A program made the translations under genes and the position numbers. A DNA stretch of 64,000 bases from Zelopaecilomyces penicillatus (Eukaryota; Ascomycota; Sordariomycetes; Hypocreales; Pseudodiploosporaceae), in the NCBI GenBank assembly GCA_005765155.1, contig VCCP01000003.1, forward strand, positions 558,001 to 622,000, given 5' to 3'. This document shows, one piece after another, positions 1-14,000 of the stretch; positions within the stretch are counted from its first letter, which is position 1; each line of letters begins with the position of its first letter. The notes under the pieces were generated by a model. That model had not been told where the DNA came from and searched no databases. It saw only the letters and a program-made list of their open reading frames with translations.

Positions 1-3000
1 TCCCTGAGGAGATAAGATACTCGGTGGATTTGATGGTGAGGACGAATGAATATTGTGCATTGTGCAAAGCGTTTGTGTTTTGAAGGCGAGGGCTCGTTCC
101 AGAGGATGGCAAAGGCCCCTTTTCTCGTACGCTGGCGGTATCATGCCAGTAGGATAGTAATGAGCTATGTTATGCTATGCTGCCTGGCTAAATACATCCA
201 TCCCATCCAATACGAATAAGTAGGCTTACTTTTACCAAGCTAGCGTACCATTAAAAGCTCAAAATACGGATAACGACTGCCGTGAAGGCTTACAGTATGC
301 AGAAAGCACGGCAATCAATTCGGCAGGCAGCAAAAGGATTAGGTAGGTACTCAATGTAACTCCAAGTCATCCTGACTTAAAAATACCCCAGACAGCCCTA
401 ACCCAGAATAAAAGAAACCAAGGGCAGGCCAAGAGGTTCGCCGGTGGGCGCTGCAAGCAATGCCCTGACACGGGGAAATTCATGCAATTGAATGACTTGG
501 GGCGACTGATGAATCGCGTGACTCGAGAGGAATGCGATTTTATGTTTTGGGTGCTTTTTGGACGGTGAATTAGGAAAGGAATGCCCACTCCGCGCGTTCT
601 GGGCGACAATGTAACGTGTCTGCTTAAACGGGGTTTCTCCGCCAGGGGGGCCGTGATCGTCCCACGTCCATCAGTCTCCACTGAGGTGTCCACCCTATAG
701 GCCCGACAACCGGAAAGGCGAGAGGCGAGAAAGGATGAAATAATGGGAACGTGACTTCGCTTGAAGGCATGATTCATAAAAGAATAAAAAAAAAGATCGT
801 TAGAAAAAATCAATAGACTAAGAAAAAAGATCCAGCAGCCCGGCTCTAGAAGCGGTCTCGATGCGAAGAATAAGACCAAGCGGGCTGAATCATCATACAG
901 TCTACGTGGATGTAGTGTGTGGATATGGAAAAAAAGGCATCTACACTTTCCTATTCTTGCAGCACTATTGAATGTCGCGTGGACTTCTATCCGTACAATA
1001 AGTACCTAGACACATTGAAAACAATAAAATAAAAATGGGACGCTATTGGAAAGGCCTCGGCTGTGACTATAGACGGGAACGTCAGTTGCCGAACCGTTTT
1101 CTCCATTGTCTAGTATCTGTGCAGCGATCTATCGACGGAGTCTTTGCAACGGCGTTTTGTATGCTTGTGGATTGAAAATAGTGTGTCGAGGGTAGGCCAC
1201 TTGACGATGCAACAAAAGATGCAACGGTTATTAATGTCATTATGAGTGTCAGAACATTTTGAATATTTGGTTAATAAAAAAATAGATATAATATGATTTA
1301 CAATAAATTAATTCATGAATATCATATCTGCATCCTGCACCTGATAATTTGTTCTCTGAAATATAAATCAGCGACATCCACAGCAATCAAATGCACGTAC
1401 AAGATCGCCATACACATAATGTATCCACTAGCCTATATCTCGCCTACAGGTACAAGACAAACAAACAGACCAGGCATGTAAAATAATATCCCGTATGCAC
1501 CTGACGTCGTATCAGACACCAACATAACAAAAAGAAGATGCAGGTCCAGCTGAACTTGATATATACACACATATATGACAACCACAGAGCGTTTTTGCAA
1601 GACCCAGAAAAAAAACAGGCCCGGTTATTGTTATTTCATTCTGCCGGAGGCTTCCTCGCATGCCGGTTGGCTGGTCACCTTTACTCCGCAGCAAAGAAGA
1701 ATGAAATAAACTCGACAGGTCGGTTCTTTGAGGAGGGGGGCATATAAGTGGAGAGAGTAATAACCTGCACAGTAATAGAATCCAAGGGGGGGGGCGTTTT
1801 TTAATCCAAGGATTTTTTTTGTGAACGTGTAGATAGTATGCCCCCGATGGGACGGGCCGCCGAAAGGGTCTCATCTGTTTTGCATCTTTTTTCCTTTTTG
1901 AAAAATTCCCTCTTTTATTTTATTAAAATATTGATATACACATCTATCTTTGTGGCTGTATAGTTTTTATGAGAAATAAACCAATTTGGGGGTTCATCAT
2001 CGTAATGTGAAAAGAAAAGACGACCTGCATGAACAAGAAGGGTTCTAATCAAGATTTCCAATTCCCCCGAATGCACACGCCCTCACCCTCACCCCCTGGC
2101 TGTGCTGAAATAGGGTCGTGGCGAGCAAAGGGAGGAAAGAATACACTCCAACAGAGAGGACACACCAACCCGGGACCCTGGTTCAGGTTGTCGATTTTAT
2201 GTTTTTTCTATGAGACGAGGAAAAACAACAAAGGCGATCGGGTCCGATGAGATGCTGATGCAGCCACACGCAGAAAGAGGAGGCGCTGCGGAGTTTTTTT
2301 TTTCTGTTGCATTCAGATAGAGTGCAGCTGCAGGGGGAGGTTCTCAATTCATTATACACTAGGAAACCGTAGGAACGGCTTGGCCCGATAGAGAGAGTGT
2401 GTGCGTGTACGTATGTTGGGTTTGAATCGTGTATCAGTTCGTCCGAGTTTATTGCAATACTCGGAGATGCGACTGGTCCGAAGACCTTGAGTCGTAGTAG
2501 CCAAAAAAATTGTTAGCTACCCAAGCTAGGCTTTTTCGTTTTCTGCGACACAAAAGCATCACAGCCGTCTTTAGACTCTTGGGGGGGGGGGGTTCGAGCT
2601 AGGGCTGGCTACGCTCTCCCCTTACACCTGAAGGAACTGGTCCCTTGACCTTGGGGATTCAGCAGCAGCAGTTGTGTGTGGTTTTTGCTTTGCACGCGTC
2701 GTCCCGCTTTCCCTGGCTTGGTTTCTCCCGCCAGCGGGGTTTGACTGTTGACTCTGGCGGGCTGATGATAGCCATCAAGGACTTATTACTAGGTAGCTAC
2801 TGACAGGCATGGAGGTATCACTAATGGAGGAGAATACCAAATACAAAAGAGATCATTGGGCAGAGAACCTGAAAATTTACCATCATCAGGTGGCCTTTTT
2901 GCACGGACCAATACCCTCTTCGTTGCCAACGGCACCAAGCAAGCAAGATACGTGCGTGTTTTTGCTTTTTCTGCCTTTGCGTTTTCTTCTGGTTGCCGCG

Positions 3001-3203
3001 CCCTCCCCCAGTTTTATTCCCAGTTTCCAATCCAGTGCCGATTCCATCAAGCGCCTTTTTTTTTTTTCGGTACCTTGCTAGTTTAGGCCCCGGGGGAGGA
3101 GTGCTGGGGCCCTGAGCCGGCACCCAGACCGGATCCTAGCGCCCACCGACCTCTTAATCTAGCGTGTGGTTGCTCTCTTTTCCAGGGGGCCAGGGGGGGA
3201 TTC

Positions 3204-3227
3204 TGTGTGTGTGTGTGTGTGTGTGTG
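3204..3227. repeat. (TG)12 microsatellite
   Basis: Twelve uninterrupted TG units are followed by a G-rich segment. A related CA run lies about 190 bp downstream at 3412-3427. It is a simple sequence repeat with no gene attached. Confidence 0.95.
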
Positions 3228-5431
3228 GCGGGGGCACTCCTAATCGTGGGTATCTTGGTGCTGTGCCTTGATCGGGATCGTCATCTTCCGTGGTGGTGGT
3301 AAGAGCTGTGTGGATGATTGTAAGCGTGAGCGAGAGTGAGTCTGTGAGTTGTCTACTACGACAGCTATCCATGGATAGTTGTTGTGCGGCGGCTTTAACT
3401 GCGCCGTATGTGCACACACACACACACATCGGCCACGCGCTTGCATTGCATTTTCCGTAAATACCTTTCATTACCATTTACACTAAATAACACACTACAC
3501 ACGTGTTTCCCCCCGGCGCGTTTTTCTGCGCGAACCGGGTGTTGGGAATTGTGTGTGTGTGTCATTTTGTGTTCATTTGTATCCAAAACATACATCTATG
3601 CTGTACATATTTTCTCCTACCGGCCCGCGTCATGCACACATATATAAGCTTCACGTGCAACTGAACAACGAATACTAAAAAAAATAAAAATACCCGTGGT
3701 CTTTTTGATTTGCTAGCAGACGGGACAGATTAATGAAAAGCAAAAAAAAAAAAAAACCTGTTTTGCGCCCCTCTCTCTCCCGCGCCGCGGCTTGTCTAGT
3801 ACACCCAGAAGCGCTTTGTTGTTAAGAAAGGGTAAGGAGCCTTGGGAGCCTTGCAAGTTTTTGTCCACGATGATCACAATGGGAGGGGCCTGCCGCGATC
3901 ACTCAGATTTTGACAGGCATGCTGGCGTCACCCTTTGTGTTACCGGAGAGCCGAATCCTGATGATCTTTTTTAAACAGGTACAGCTAACTCTATACGTAT
4001 AGTACATGGTAAACTGCCCTGGTGTTTGTCATATGTGATAGAAAAGTAATTGCTGCGTAGTAATTGTAACTGGCAAACCCATTATACACCCACTGTATCC
4101 GTACATCGCACTCCTAATAAACCCAATACTTTTTTAAACCATGTTCATGACCCAGCGGCGGCCGACTCTCCCACCTTCCCCGTGACCCAGGGGCACGGAA
4201 CTGGCAAAGACACACTCACACTCAGTATCAACAAAGACACGCCAGACCGACAGGGGGAAGTCAGTCAGGTTGCATCGCGACATCTCTTGGTTGGCATCGG
4301 TTGGTTTCCAAGGGCTGCCCCCCTCCCCCATGTTCGATTCCCACGGGGCCGGGACGCAGGATTCCTTTTCTACAGCATTTACGGTTTACTCATCGTTTCA
4401 TAATGGTGTGATTCTGCGTACCTCTATAGGATAGAACAGTGAGAGAGAGAGGGTGAGGGGAAGGGAAGGCCATGAGGAATGTTTTGCTTTTGTTTCCTCC
4501 TCGAGATAAGGCGGCTTTTCCTCTTTAGGATGAGCGAGCCCCTCCCCCAAATTCTGACGCAAGGGACGGGAGGGGCCGTTTTGATAAAAGTAATAATACC
4601 TAAATTTATTAATCGAACAAATAAAACGGTGGGCTCATTAATAATTCTTTGTAAAATAATTACCGCTGAATTCCTTGTAGATCACCAGTTTCCCCCCCTC
4701 TTGTGCAATGAGGAGGGTATCATCACGTCATCAGCTCTTCACGTTCGCTCGCTTCGCTTTCCGGCTTTGGTAAGGGACCCCCCCATCATCACCGGGTGCA
4801 CATCCCGGGCGGGAACAATGACGCCTTTCTTTTCCCCTTTGGATTAAAACATGCTTGTAAATTTTGCGGCTCTCGTGACAGATATACACTTACCCAAATC
4901 TCGCATACCGAGGGTTGGGTTTGATGTCCAAGACTCACATGCTTGAAAAGGAGGGGCTTGGTCGATGGAGATTGCCCATAAATTACATATCTTACATGGT
5001 AAATGTTAATAACAGAAGTGCCTAATTAGGTATTTGTACACGGCATAGGTACAACATGCCCGAGTCGTCATTAACTGTAAGTAGCATTCTTGGTCTACTA
5101 ATAGCATAAGTATGCTAATTACATGGCAAGGCAAGGTTAGACTAGGAAGCCCCCTATGTCTCGTCCAAGTACGGTACGCATATACAAAAAAAAAAAAAAC
5201 ATTTTAATTTCCATTATTTCCATTATTTTCTTTATTTTCCATTTTCTTTTACCCATTATGAAGTACAAGCCCTCATTCTTATATCAAATCCCAATTTGGG
5301 GGCCCTCTTTCTGCGCTGGTCGCTTAACTAGGCAAAGACGCTGCACCACCACCACCCACCCACCGATCACTGCATTGGATCGAGAGCGGCCCGCCCGTGT
5401 TAGTCTCCGCGGTTTGTCTGGGGGACCCTGA

Positions 5432-5462
5432 CAGCCCAGCCCAGCCAGCCAGCCCAGCCAGC
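5432..5462. repeat. CCAGC-type short tandem repeat
   Basis: An imperfect run alternates CAGCC and CAGC units. A very similar run is found about 55 kb away at 60,950-60,987, so this unit recurs in the window. Confidence 0.85.
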
Positions 5463-7958
5463 TTACAAGAGAAGCTGCGCTGAACTGCAAGGCGCCCCTG
5501 GGACAAATTTGTCCGAATGGCTGCATTGCCATGGCTCCTCTGCATATGCTTTCGCCTTATTCTAGGCATTGTTTACGTAGTTTTACAAGGTGTTTGTTTT
5601 TATTATGCACAATCTCGTAAGGGGGGACCCTTGTGGTTCGTCAGCCCAGCTACGTACATACATATGTACATACATCGTTGGAACACAGCCCTTTTTTTCT
5701 TCTTGGTCGGCGCCATTACGAGCCTGGGTTCCTGCAGCAGTTCCATCCATCAGCCTATGAACGCTGCACGATCTTCGACCTTTTGACGAGGGGGGAAGCC
5801 TTGTTTTGCAGTGTCGCGCAGGCTCAGCTGGTTTCACAGTTTTCTGTCTCTTCAGAATGGGCCAAGAGAGTGAGCGGGCGGCGCGAGTCTGCATGTGAGT
5901 GTGTGAGGGATCCGGGTTCCATTGTTGTCTTGGATCTACTCTCTTCTCGCCGCCGCCGCCGCCTAAAGGATGTTCGTTGCCCAGGGCCAATCTGGGCCTC
6001 CGAAAATGCTCGGGGCAGTAATACCAGTGGTGGTATCATGTGCATTTCCACCTTTCCACCCCCACGGGGGGCCAAAAAACAACGAAATGGAATGCCAGTG
6101 ATTCCGTATCTAGAAAGCTGATAGATCTGATCTTCTCTGCCTGTTGCTGCGTTGCATCGTTTCTTGTAGCCGCCGCAGGACTGCGCAAAATACCCACCTA
6201 TAAGCCCGTGATTACTGAACTGGAGGCGTAGCTCTGTGTTTACTGTATTACATAATCTACAAGTATCTATAGGCTCTACGATACAAAAATCCGAGAGTCT
6301 GGGAGGAGGGTGTGCACCAGTGGAATGCGAGGGATGGGCCCTCCAACTCGGGAAATGGGTTTCCCAATCCTTTCGCTAAATCTGGACACGGGGTCTCTTT
6401 TTGTCGGTCCCGAATGGATTGATCGAATGGAGTTTCTGTACTGCTAGCTGTGGGAGGTGCGGGATCTGGTTCAGCATACCAACAGCAGCAGCATCTCAAA
6501 CCTTGTCCTAAACCTGTCTGTCTGCTTGTCTTGACTCTGGACGGGCGTCGCGGTCGTCGATTTCAGTTTGCCTGCATGCCACACTTGGTTCAAAAGCTAA
6601 AAGGAAAAAAAGAATGCGAGCCTTTTACTCTCGGGTCTTTCCTAGTTTGAGTGTCCCATCTTCAAATTAAGGAAAGGAGCTCGTCCAACGCAGGACGCTG
6701 ATTCGCGCAGAGTGCGAGGTTGTCTTTTTCTGTGAACACAGACAAAAAAAATCTCCTCATCCAACAGGACATTCCACAACAGCTGGGGAAGACATGAGCA
6801 GTCATGTTTTCTCGCTGGGCGTACCTGAAAACCGAAGGCGTGGGTGAGAAGGGGAGGATTTGAATTTAGTTACTGCACCCAACATGCAAATCATTGTCCG
6901 TTGAAATCTCACATTGATTGATTTACAGGTCCATGCATTCCCCGTGGAGAAGAGGGTCAGTCAAACAATTCACCTGCGTGAAGCTTGAACAACGGGCGAA
7001 CGGGGATGGCGTGATACTCTGGGGTAAATACTCCATGTTCTCGTGTAACTGAAGGTTTGCATTACGTGCAAAGACGCATATGCTTGAAATGCTTCGAGTT
7101 TGCAGCAAAGCGCGTCCCCCCTCTGAAGCAAGGCTTGGTAGGTGCTCAGATTTTGTCCGATTAGCGAGCGTCCCCCCTCTCCAGATCGCCGGGTGGGGGG
7201 GCAGAAGGGGGGGAGTGTTTCCCCAGCTAGAGGCGGGCTGAGGTGACACCAGATGGGCGAGAGAAGAATGTGTGGTTGGGGGGGTTGAAACAGAACACAC
7301 TCACATAACACAGGAGGAGAAAAAAAGAAGCTTTTCAGGGAGATATGGGAGGAGGAGGAAGGGGGGTGGCCACTCGTATGCCCGGGGAAATAGAGCTTAG
7401 GTCAATTCCCGTTGGCTTTTGTTTGAATTACTGGGGTTTTATTCTTTTTTTTGCCTATTATTCTTGGCATTTTGTATTTTACTCCGCAGAGAATCCGTCG
7501 ATCGGATCTGGATCTGTCTTGGTTCCGATGATCGACTGGTTTTACCAAAAGAACTCTTACAAATACAGTAGCCAAGTTTTTTCTCCAGGTATGTAACACG
7601 TCTCTGGAATTGCAATTCTAGATATGCACACACTCCATATGAACCTTTATTCTGGCCCTTGTCAGCGATATTTGCAGTTTGAAATACCATTTTTTGCCAC
7701 ATGCATATCACAATTTTCTTTGTCCCGCAGTCGTAGCAGCCGTGTTTCTCATTTTTTAAAACACTTGCGTCAGGTATGTATGTATGATATGTTACTTGCA
7801 TCAATGACAGGCATGGGGCAAAGACGCGGGACAGTGATTGGCATGTTTGCACGTGTTTCTTCTGTTTCTTCTCTTTTCTTTGTGCTAATATTTTACCGTC
7901 TGCCGCTGTAACATACCTGTCATAAAAAAAACATGGGGGAAATGTTGCCGTGAATTAT

Positions 7959-7985
7959 CGGGTCAGCGAGACATCAGCTGACCCG
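7959..7985. other. Perfect 9-bp inverted repeat (hairpin)
   Basis: CGGGTCAGC at 7959-7967 is matched by its exact reverse complement at 7977-7985, leaving a 9-nt loop. No gene is visible close by. It could be a dyad protein-binding site or chance. Confidence 0.6.
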
Positions 7986-9562
7986 GGCCAGGAATTCGCT
8001 ATCAGGGCAGTCTGTCTGTCAGTCCCTGTGTTCCCTGTAACTTGTCAATTCAAGTCAACTGTAACGTGCGGTTTTCAATGCTTGTTTTATTACCAATTGA
8101 CAGACAAAAACATGCGCAAGTTATTATTACTATGACAACGATTGCGTAATTCGTATTGCCATTCAAAGTCAGCAATGGGGGGGGAGCATTTCCCCCGACG
8201 ATGACTTGAACACTTTGCAACGTCTTGCCGTTTTGGGAAGCACGTTCATTTGCATTACACGGCAGAGGTCAGAAAACCCCGATCTATCTTATCTTTGAAC
8301 AGGTAGGTAATTTGGAGGACAATACCGGGCCGACGATACAATGGGAGAGGACCCCTAATTTACACCACTATACTCCCCATATTAGGTGGGCTATTATTAA
8401 CAACAAAATCCGCTACGGGAGGCAGCCAAACCCCCATTCTATTCATCTTATTGAAGAGCGGCCGATTACTAAAAAAGCCCGCAGCACTGATTACGCATTC
8501 GCCTCGTACGCCGCGTTGTCAAAGCCCGAATTTATGCAGCGGCAGCTCGCTTGGAAGTATTAACCAATATATTCTTGATCATTTCAATTCTTGGACGGTG
8601 CTGTCATGCTCCTCTCCAGGATCAGCAGTCGAAGGAGCGGTTATTTTCGGACGAGGCGCAGCTCCCAGCTCAGGCCTCTTAGTTACAGGAGGAGGCTGCG
8701 GACGATGGATGTACGTTTTGACGGTGTGCTCCAAATGGGCGGTCAATATATCGGTCGGCGACAAGCAACGGCGGGCGGTTAAAACAGGAGGGTGAATTGC
8801 CCGGTCCGACATCTAGAATACGGGGGGTTTATCTGTGGCAAAAAACACACACTACATCCTTGATAGCCGCGCCTTTTCTGATGCCCCGTCGCCGCCGCCC
8901 ACTAGGGGGACAGGATGATCATTTGCGCTTTACGGAGAGGTAAGATGCTCGATGTTATGCAGCGCGGAGTTTACAACACTCGGGTATTCGTCCCCGAAAC
9001 GACGCCCCCCGGCTAAATTGGAAGCGAGGCTCTGCTCGGGATGGCAATCATGCATGACGATCATTGAAAAATCGGGGGTCCAGGGCTCGACCGAAGAAGG
9101 AAAAAAAAAGGGTATACTTTGCTGCGGGCACGTCAAATGACCCATTAAAATTTGTCGATTTTTCACTTTCCATTCTTTTGCCTGCCGACGAGAATTACCG
9201 ATTCGGAGTGTCTGGGGAAGAAACACGGCAAGCATAGCACGATGTGACAACACGGCAACATTAAGACACGCAGCGATATATCGAGGCGGCGGCGGCGGCG
9301 CGGGCGGAGGACAACCGGCTTTTTTTTTTTTGGCTCGCCCACTCCAACTCCCCGATACAGTTGCAATGCAATTTCGGTCCCGTCATTCTAGCAAGGACGG
9401 GAAAGTTCTCACATTTCTGTAAATAAACCACCATCACATCACAAGACACGAATGGACGGACGGGGTGCGCATGACAGGAAACGGCACAGCCCACATGAAA
9501 CACTCAGCATGGACCCCTAGATTTTGTTTTCTGGGGGAGTAGAGGAGATGGAGCCTCATCTC

Positions 9563-9587
9563 CATCATCATCATCATCATCATCACC
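9563..9587. repeat. (CAT)n microsatellite
   Basis: About eight CAT units occur in a row. It is a simple trinucleotide repeat in the gene-free region. Confidence 0.9.
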
Positions 9588-11063
9588 ATTGGCACTATTT
9601 TTTGGTAAGAACAAGAGAAATAGAGCTTTGACCATTAATTACATAGCATGTTATAGATGCTACCATACGCAGCGCAAGCCGCTGCCACTGCCACCCCCCC
9701 GCCTAGATTTGACGTTCACGTGTACCATTGCTGCATGGGCAGGTCGTCGTGCGCTGCATGGCTTTGTGGGGGAACAAGGGGGGGGTCAGTCAAGCACAGC
9801 AACGACGACGATTCGCACGTCAAGGGCTCAGGGGTAGACGGGGAAAAAAAGATGATGGGGAGAATCCTATTGTTTTCCATGTTTGTTTGTGTAGTATGCA
9901 TGATCCTGCTGGCGGCATGTGCGCTGCTGCTGCTTCCTTCAGCCTTGCCCCGGCACATAAACATTACGAGCGCGTCTCTCCATCGTACCTAGGATAGGTA
10001 TTGACTGACACAATATGGAGTCGGGTCAACACAATGCCGGGGGGTTGACAGCACACAGCAAACTCCTATAGTGGAAAAGTAGTCCGTTTATTATGATTAT
10101 TATTATTATGATTATTATTAGGATTAATGGTATTCTTTTTCTTCGGGAACTTTTATGGGGAAAACGGTGCAGAAACGGGCAATCTGGCCGTTTCCGTTTT
10201 CAATGTTCTTGCCCCGGACCAACAACAAACAAAGATTCAACACTGGATCATCGGTGCCGAGCGCTGGGAGCGTCAATCTCCGGCGGCGGATATTCCCATA
10301 GTAGGGTAGAGTAGGCAAATGGGCATTATCTGTTGTCATCGTCTGGTAGGTAGTCTACGAACCAATGCAGATGTAACCGACCTACCTACTGGGGGAAAGA
10401 AAAGTGCCCAAAAAGAATTGGTGGCGTAGAACCATTTGCCGCGGATTTCGGTCATCATTCGAAAGGAGGGGGGGGGCCATTTCTAGAAGTTCCTTCTGAC
10501 CTTCTGGAAGGACTTTCGGCCTAACTAGTCGTGGGACTCACACCCACCCCCATGAGGGTTTGTTGTTGGTCACTACAAGGTACGGTGAGTAAGGGTGACA
10601 ATCCACTAGCTTACGCTGTACCTCTTTTGTACAGCTGTCGATATATTGCGATTTCGACGATGTGCCGGGATGGCGTCGAGTGAGTGGGTTTCTCGGTGCA
10701 CTTGACCGCAACGGCAGGTTCACCGAAATGGGCTCAGCTTGGCCATCAGGTTTAGGGCCTCCGTCATTTTCTCTAGAGGACCCGCTGGCGTTTTCGTTTA
10801 CCACGTGTTAATTAATGATAATAAAGGCACCGCGGCAGTGCTCAATTATCTAGGCGTTCGTGGAGAATGGGGGCATTTCTACGTAATTAGAGATTTTTCA
10901 ATGTATTGGTTCGGTAACATGTCTGGTGCTAATTGTTGGTTAACGTAACGTGTACCTGTACATGATGCTCTCGGGCTTGGAAGTGGAGATTTTCCACTCT
11001 AGATCGACAGGCGCGATGCGAGAGTCTTCGGAATTAATTACATAGTACATGACAAATGGGAAA

Positions 11064-11089
11064 ATGGATGGATGGATGGATGGATGGAT
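11064..11089. repeat. (ATGG)n microsatellite
   Basis: About six ATGG units occur in a row. It is a simple tetranucleotide repeat. Confidence 0.92.
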
Positions 11090-14000
11090 TGAGCAACAAC
11101 TCTCCGAATGTGCCTTGCCCAAAACTCGGGCCTGCAATACCGAGCCCCAGAAGCCGAGGCGATACCGAGGATTGTCCTCGGTGTACGTACGTAATCCCTC
11201 GGCGAGACAAGACATCGCACTGTGGCTCAGCAGCGGTCGAGAAGGAAACGTCAGTCACCAGTGTCGTTCCAAGATCGAGGCTGTAAAGGCGGCCACCGCC
11301 ACAGTATGTTGACGGTGCGCTGGCCACGCTGGTCCGGCTGTTGGGACCTGGACCTAGAATGGCTGACAAACGCACACAAACACGCAGACTGAGTCACGCT
11401 GAGTGATGTACAAGCTCAGTCCATGGATACAGGATTAACAATACAATTCGGCAGCCATAGCAGCCGAGGAACAAGGGGGCAACAACACGCACGCAATCCA
11501 TCAATCCATCGGTACTCTCCGAGAGATTTTGTCTGGACTTGTTGGGATTGCCTTCTGGGTCGTATTTTTGTCGATTATGACAATGAGGGCCCAGAACCCG
11601 CACAAGTGGAGGTGAAGAGGGGATCACAGCGGTCATTCCTCGGTGAGTCCACTTTGTACGGGCAAAGGCGAAGCCGGTCTCTTGATGATTTGCAGGACAG
11701 GACAGTATGTATTACTGCGCGTTACTGGAGGATTCAACGGCCAGTACGAGGAAGAAAAGAGAGGGTCCTCTGTCTCGGCTTTGACCACAAGGTCAGCACA
11801 GCATCTTGCTCACTCTTACGGTTTTTTACTTTTGCCCCCTTGCTAGGCAGACGTGTACGATATGAGTGTGAATTCTTGCTTTTGCCTCTTTTAGGCCTTG
11901 TGCTTTTTGAACGTGATTGCGATGCTTGAATCTGGCACGTGGACTGAGTTACAGTACAGGTCGGTCTAGGCTGCTAGTACTTCGCCACTACTGCCCTGTA
12001 AAATGCCCTGTAGAGCTACCTGGTCTCCCTGGTGTGAGCATCAATAGTTACCTAAGTAGATAATGTACCTAGTCTGTCCACCCCCCCGTTCTCGAGTTTA
12101 GAATATTAGAATATCACATCAGCAGACATGATGATGCCCTTGGCCAAAGCTCCCTCTTCTCCCTCAATTAAAGGGCTTGTACATTTCGATGAACCCAATT
12201 CATTCAATTGATTCATGCCATTTCCGGAAGATGGAATGACCAGGGCGTGCTCTAGCTAGATTACTAGTAGACTGATAGAGAAAGCCGTTGAGAGGAGGAG
12301 GGGGGGGAGAATAATCCCCGGATATCGATTCATGCACATGCCGAAATAAGACAGAGTGCCAGGCCGTTGGATAATAGCGGGAAAAAAGGAAATACAGACA
12401 ATAACCATTGTCATTCAATTCTTTCCATTGGGCCGTCTTTTTTTTTGGGGAACTGTTCTCTTTTCCCGCGTGCCGAGTATCTGTATTGTACAGAGGTACG
12501 ATCGGTGCACAACGTCTAGGTAGCTGTCCATCGGTCACTTCGCTTAGATGTCCCACGAGTCAAGCCCATCGTTTTTCCATCTGTAGTTTTTGTCGATTTT
12601 TGTTGGTTGCTTCACTGTTTGTCAGCGGAGGTCTCCGCGTACACAAGAACTAGGTACTACCCTGTGTTGGTGATGACTTCCCCATCTTTAAAAAATCTGC
12701 CGTTCCATGCACTGCCCTATCCCATTTTTTCTATTCTACCCGTTTATCATGTGAAATGCTTGCTGTTCCCACTTCTTCTTCTCGGCATCGGCCAATTCTT
12801 TTGTACTGCCGAGAAAGAGGAGACATAAGTAGTGCTAGCAGGGAAAATGTGTTCCCACATGGTGCGCTTGTTGGTCGCCAAAGAAAAAAGAAGCGGGCGG
12901 CTTAGGAATGGAGACAGACATGGCAGTGAAAAGATGGGAACACAAAAAAATACCCCGGACTACCAAAGTGCCGAGCCTCACAATCCTCCTTTTTGTATCT
13001 AGTGTAGGTGTACAGAGTAGTTAGGTTAGGTTACCCATTGCCAGGCACCAGGTCTAGATACGTGATGGGGCAAAAAGTCTTTCACACAATGATGAATCAC
13101 ATTTTTCCTGACAAGATGGAAATGTTCCCCGGTTTGGTAAGCTAAGCTAACTAACAACTTGTGTGAGATTGTGAAAAAAGGGTGTGGGGTGGTATTTTCT
13201 TCTTTTCTAGTTTTTGTCTAGTGTTTTTTCGGTGGTTTCTATTGGGGAGAGCGGAAGGTTGGGTTGGCTTCCCCTAGTGGGTTGATTCAAGACTAGAATG
13301 GGGCGTCAATGCGGGCGGTGTTGCTGGTGGTGCTGCTGATGTCCCCAAAATTGCTGGTCATGTTACTTCAGTAGTGTGTTGTTGTTGTTGTTTTGCTACT
13401 TGTGACAACCTACTTTTATGTCTGATAAAGCCGTCTTGAAGCGGCAGAGCTTTGAATTGATCACAGGACCCGGACTTGCAAAGTAAAAGACAAAAGATAT
13501 CAAAAGAAGATACAAAAACTGGCTACCTGGGATCATGGTATGATTGTGTACTGGCACAGGTTTCTGGAATCTTTCTGTCTTGGGTCAATCCTGCAGCCTG
13601 TGGGTGTCACAACTGCCGAGATTTGATGGTTGACTCATTGAGTGTCAGAGGCTGCCCACCCTACACTAACCAACGCCCTGGATTCAAAGGATTCATCAAA
13701 ATCGCGGCACAGACAAGCCAACATCAATCCTAAGGGGTGCATTCATAACAACAGATCGCCATTAATATACTCTTCCATTTATTGGTTATTTGTCAGATTC
13801 TTGATTGACCAGTTATTGGGAACAAACCATGGCCAGTGCGCAACCCCCGCGTTGAATCCTCCTTCAAACAGCTTTCCATCCATCTGCCGACACGTTTGTG
13901 ATCCTACATGTTATTCATGTTTCGTCTTGAGGGCAACCACAAACTACTCTTCAAACACGTTTACCATTCGTACGTACACATACAAACCTGCGCCAGGACC

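Noticed and set aside
4321..4350. GTTCGATTCC segment resembling a tRNA T-loop
   Set aside because: The flanking bases do not form a T-stem, and no acceptor, D or anticodon stem is found.
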